A stretch of DNA of 64,000 nt from Frateuria terrea. Its GTDB lineage: Bacteria; Pseudomonadota; Gammaproteobacteria; Xanthomonadales; Rhodanobacteraceae. The DNA lies in contig NZ_FOXL01000002.1 of the NCBI RefSeq assembly GCF_900115705.1, positions 744,001 to 808,000 of the forward strand, in the 5' to 3' direction. Each line of letters starts with the position of its first letter. Position 1 is the stretch's first letter. Shown piece after piece: positions 61,081 through 64,000 of the stretch. The position numbers and the translations under genes are program-made. Under the pieces are notes generated by a model. It was not told the origin of the DNA. It saw only the letters and a list, made by a program, of their open reading frames with translations, and made no database searches.

Positions 61081-61346
61081 CGAACGCGCACTTGCGGGTC
61101 GGGTGGGAATCCGTTCGAAGCGCATCGCCGTCAGGCGCAGGATCCGGCACGGACACTTGCGTCGCGCGACGTGCCGCGCTGCTGCGTATCGTCCATCCAT
61201 GCCTGCGAATCAGTCGGCGGACCCGCCATGGGTCTGGCACGACCTGACGTCCAGAAGCCGAACGGGTCCGCCCGCGACGTGGTGAAAGGCTTCCGGACTG
61301 GAAGGCGCTGTACCGGGCGTTTCAACAAAGCGGAGTGCACATCCCA

Positions 61347-64000
61347 TGAAGAACCCATCCCTGCGCGCGCTGCATCCCCATCGTTTCCTCAGGCGCAAGG
61401 CGCTGCCCCTGGCCATCGGCTCGATCGCGCTGGGCCTGAGCGGCGCAGCCTGGGCGCAGGCGATCAACGGCACCATCTACGGCACCGTGCCGGTGGCGCC
61501 CAACGAAACGATCCAGATCAACAATGGCGCGGGCTTCAACCGCACCATCCCGGTGACGCCCTCGGGCAAATACTCGATCACCGTCCCGGTGGGCACCTAT
61601 ACGGTCTCGCTGCTGCAGGACGGCAAGGTCGTGCAAAGCCGCAGCGAAGTGAGCCCCGCCGCGGCGGGTGCGGTGGCGGTCGACTTCGCCTCCACCGCGG
61701 GCGCCGCCAACGCGGTCACGCTCTCTTCGGTCGACGTCACTGCCAATTCGCTCCCGCCGATCGACGTAACCACCACCAACCAGGTCACCACGATTACTTC
61801 CAAGCAGTTGCAGCAACTGCCGCTGGCGCGCACCGCCGAGGACATCGCCATGCTGGCGCCGGGCGTCAACATGGGCTCGCCCGAACTGACCGGCGGCCCG
61901 CTCGGCACGCCGATCAACGTGTTCGGCGGCGCCTCGACGGCCGAGAACGCGTACTACGTCGACGGCATGAACGTCACCGAGGCGCTCAACAACCAGGGCG
62001 GCATCACCCTGCCCTACGGCGCCATCGAGCAGCAGCAGACCTTCATCAGTGGCTACGGCGCCAAGTACGGCCGCTCCATCGGCGGCGTGATCAACCAGAT
62101 CGGCAAGAGCGGCACCAACGAGTGGCACTTCGGCGCGCGCGCCCTGTGGCAGCCGGCGAGGCTGCGGGCCGAGCCGATCAACTACTACTTCGCCAACCCG
62201 CTGGTGACCGACCAGGGTAACCGGCCCGGCGACATCTCCGTCTACCGCCGCGGCAACAGCTACAGCGAAACCATCTACGACGCCTACGCCAGCGGCCCGA
62301 TCATCAAGGACAAGCTGTTCTTCTTCCTTGGCGCCGAGCAGGATGACACGCACTACAAGACGACCGACGAGTTCGCCGGCGAAGGCACTACCAGCAGCTC
62401 GTACACCGTCCACGACCCGAAGATCTACGCCAAGCTCAACTGGAACATCAACGACAGCAACGTGCTGACGCTGACCGGCCTGAAGAACTCGCACCGCACC
62501 TCGGGCTCCTTCTACGACTTCAACTACGACACCCTCGCGCGCGGCGCCTTCGAAGGCCTGCAGCAGACCAACAAGAACTCGTTCAAGGTCTGGGTGGCCA
62601 ACTACACCTCCTACATCACCGACGACCTGACCCTGAACGCGACGGTCGGCAAGATGCATGGCAACTACTACTCCGAGCAGCCCGCCTACCCCGGTTTCGA
62701 CCCCGAGCTGCCGCACATTGCCAGTGCCTCCCTGCAGGACCCGGCGTTCGTGCCGCCGGGCGGCATCCGCAATTCGCAAGGCAATTCGACGTTCTCCGAT
62801 CCGGAACACAGCGAGTCGGTGACCAACTACCGCCTGAGCCTGGACTACCGCCTGGGCGACCATGACCTGCAGGCGGGCATCGACAACATCAACTCGCGCG
62901 ACATCAAGGACGGCTCGCAGAACACCGGCCCGGGCTACCAGTGGATCTACGGCGAGAGCGAACCGGGCGTACCGGTGTTCGGCGCCGACCCGAACGTGCC
63001 GCCGTACGTCGCGCCGTCAACGCGATGCCACGACGGGCACTGCTACTACGTGCAGCAGCACGTGGACCTGAGCGTCGCCTCGGTGCGCGTGACCCAGCGC
63101 GCCCAGTACGTCGAGGACAACTGGCAGGTCATGCCGAACCTGCTGCTGAACATCGGCCTGCGCAACGACCAGTTCGTCAACTACGACGCCTCGGGCGAGC
63201 CCTACATACGGCTGACCACGCCGCAGTGGGCGCCGCGCCTGGGTTTCAGCTGGGACGTGCACGGCGATTCCAGCCTGAAGGTGTTCGGCAACGCCGGCCG
63301 CTACTACCTGGCGCTGCCGGACCAGGTGGCGCTGTCGATCGCCGCACCGGTGGTGAACGCCGGCGTGTACGGCACCTACACCGGCATCGATCCGGCAACG
63401 GGCGAGCCGATCGGCTTCACCCCGCTCCCGCAAAGCCCGTCGACCGGGGTATCCATCGACAGCGAATATGGCCAGGCGAAGGACCCGCGGGTGTCGGCCT
63501 CGCAGAACATCAAGGCCGAGTTCTCCGACAACTACGTGCTCGGCATGCAGCAGCAGTTCGAGATGCTCGGCACGCAATGGGTGTTCGGCGCCACCGGCAC
63601 CTACCAGCGGATGAACCGCATCATCGACGACTACGACGCCATCCAGAACGAGTGCACGGCCGGGCGCGCGCAGGGCTACGACTGGATGACGCCGGACACC
63701 TGCGACCAGTGGGCGCAGAGCCTGGTGCTGGTCAACCCGGGCATCACCAACCACCTGCTGATGAAGGCGCCCGACGGCTCGCTCGTGCCGGTGACCTTCA
63801 GCATGCAGGACCAGGGTTTCACCAAGGGACCGATCCGCCGCTACTACTCGGTCGACCTGTCGCTGGAGCACGCCTGGGACGAGAAGTGGTTCGCCAAGTT
63901 CGACTACGTGTTCTCGCGCACCTGGGGCAATACCGAAGGGCCGGTGAGCACGTACTCCCAGCAGGGCGGCTCGTACGAGTCGCTCACCACCGCGTGGGAT
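61347..64000 (+). CDS. Oar-like TonB-dependent receptor (3' end outside window)
   Basis: The frame is open from ATG 61347 to the window end, 884 codons, with no stop. A signal peptide (ALPLAIGSIALGLSGAAWAQ) is followed by a carboxypeptidase-regulatory-like beta-sandwich (INGTIYGTVPVAPNETIQIN to about residue 105). A plug domain carries ITSKQLQQLPLARTAEDIAMLAPG and FGGASTAENAYYVDGMNVTEALNN, then the beta-barrel with alternating strands. This is the Oar/OmpA-like subgroup of TonB-dependent outer-membrane receptors, common in Xanthomonadales and often linked with peptide or protein uptake. Its promoter carries the same LysR box as the DUF1611-gltS operon, so it likely delivers the substrate of that pathway across the outer membrane. 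The ligand is not known. Confidence 0.93.

Larger units (their letters stand above)
60907..61346. other. Gap between gltS and the TonB receptor
   Basis: No gene is visible in 440 bases. It contains LysR box 2 and its promoter, then a leader of about 260 bases before the receptor start. No clear terminator follows gltS. Confidence 0.6.

Noticed and set aside
61322-62863. Long open frame on the minus strand opposite the TonB receptor
   Set aside because: It has the low-complexity His/Arg/Asp/Val-rich composition typical of antisense frames in high-GC genes. The plus-strand frame there encodes a recognisable receptor that stays open to the window end.
1-64000. CRISPR arrays, tRNA or rRNA genes, insertion sequences and prophage genes
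   Set aside because: Looked for on both strands; no direct-repeat array, no cloverleaf-like sequence with a recognisable T-arm and no transposase or integrase motif was seen. Short or diverged RNA genes could still be missed by eye.

Overview
The window is high-GC DNA whose gene content fits a gammaproteobacterium of the Xanthomonadales/Lysobacterales, most likely Rhodanobacteraceae (Rhodanobacter, Dyella, Luteibacter or Frateuria-like). The indications are the gene orders bamD|rluD, sucCD-nadE and pilS-pilR, an Oar-like TonB-dependent receptor, GC-rich intergenic palindromes, and secreted mannosidase and fucosidase genes. This placement is inference from content; no rRNA or tRNA gene is visible.

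Layout. 1-15.9 kb is mostly housekeeping: a truncated EF-G-like GTPase, a DJ-1/PfpI protein, a small SET-domain methyltransferase, a lipoprotein, an acyl-CoA dehydrogenase, a laccase-domain protein, rluD, bamD, an exported hypothetical, nadE, sucD, sucC, pilS and pilR. 15.9-25.6 kb is a signalling block. Heme oxygenase, bacteriophytochrome, a receiver-only regulator and a REC-PAS-kinase-REC hybrid lie on the plus strand. They converge on a second set on the minus strand: membrane kinase, receiver-only regulator, REC-kinase-REC. 25.9-35.3 kb is the first half of a mannose-glycan locus: GH92 mannosidase, a divergent LacI regulator, an MFS sugar permease, a PfkB sugar kinase, an AGE-type isomerase/epimerase and an M1 peptidase. 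35.5-41.0 kb carries a bacterial NHEJ pair (stand-alone LigD polymerase domain plus Ku), a YceI/cytochrome b561/YceI operon, a glutaredoxin-like protein and L-serine dehydratase. 41.5-54.5 kb has an EamA exporter and the second half of the glycan locus: cutC, GH2, GH3, GH125, GH92 and GH29 in one direction with overlapping or close junctions. A LacI-type palindrome occurs in the lacI/GH92 intergenic region and, in weaker form, before cutC, which suggests one regulon. Together these genes would trim mannose- and fucose-containing glycans outside the cytoplasm, import the monosaccharide and convert it to a hexose phosphate.

54.7-56.0 kb is a less GC-rich patch with a 54-aa membrane protein and a MazG-like protein, then a GNAT acetyltransferase. 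56.1-64.0 kb is the most unusual region. A LysR regulator and a 3-hydroxy-D-aspartate aldolase-like enzyme are transcribed leftward. A DUF1611/DgcN-like ATPase fold protein, a GltS-type glutamate symporter and an Oar-like TonB-dependent receptor (cut by the window end) are transcribed rightward. Two near-identical LysR-box promoters, one before the DUF1611 gene and one before the receptor gene, tie these into one predicted regulon for acidic (probably D-) amino acids.
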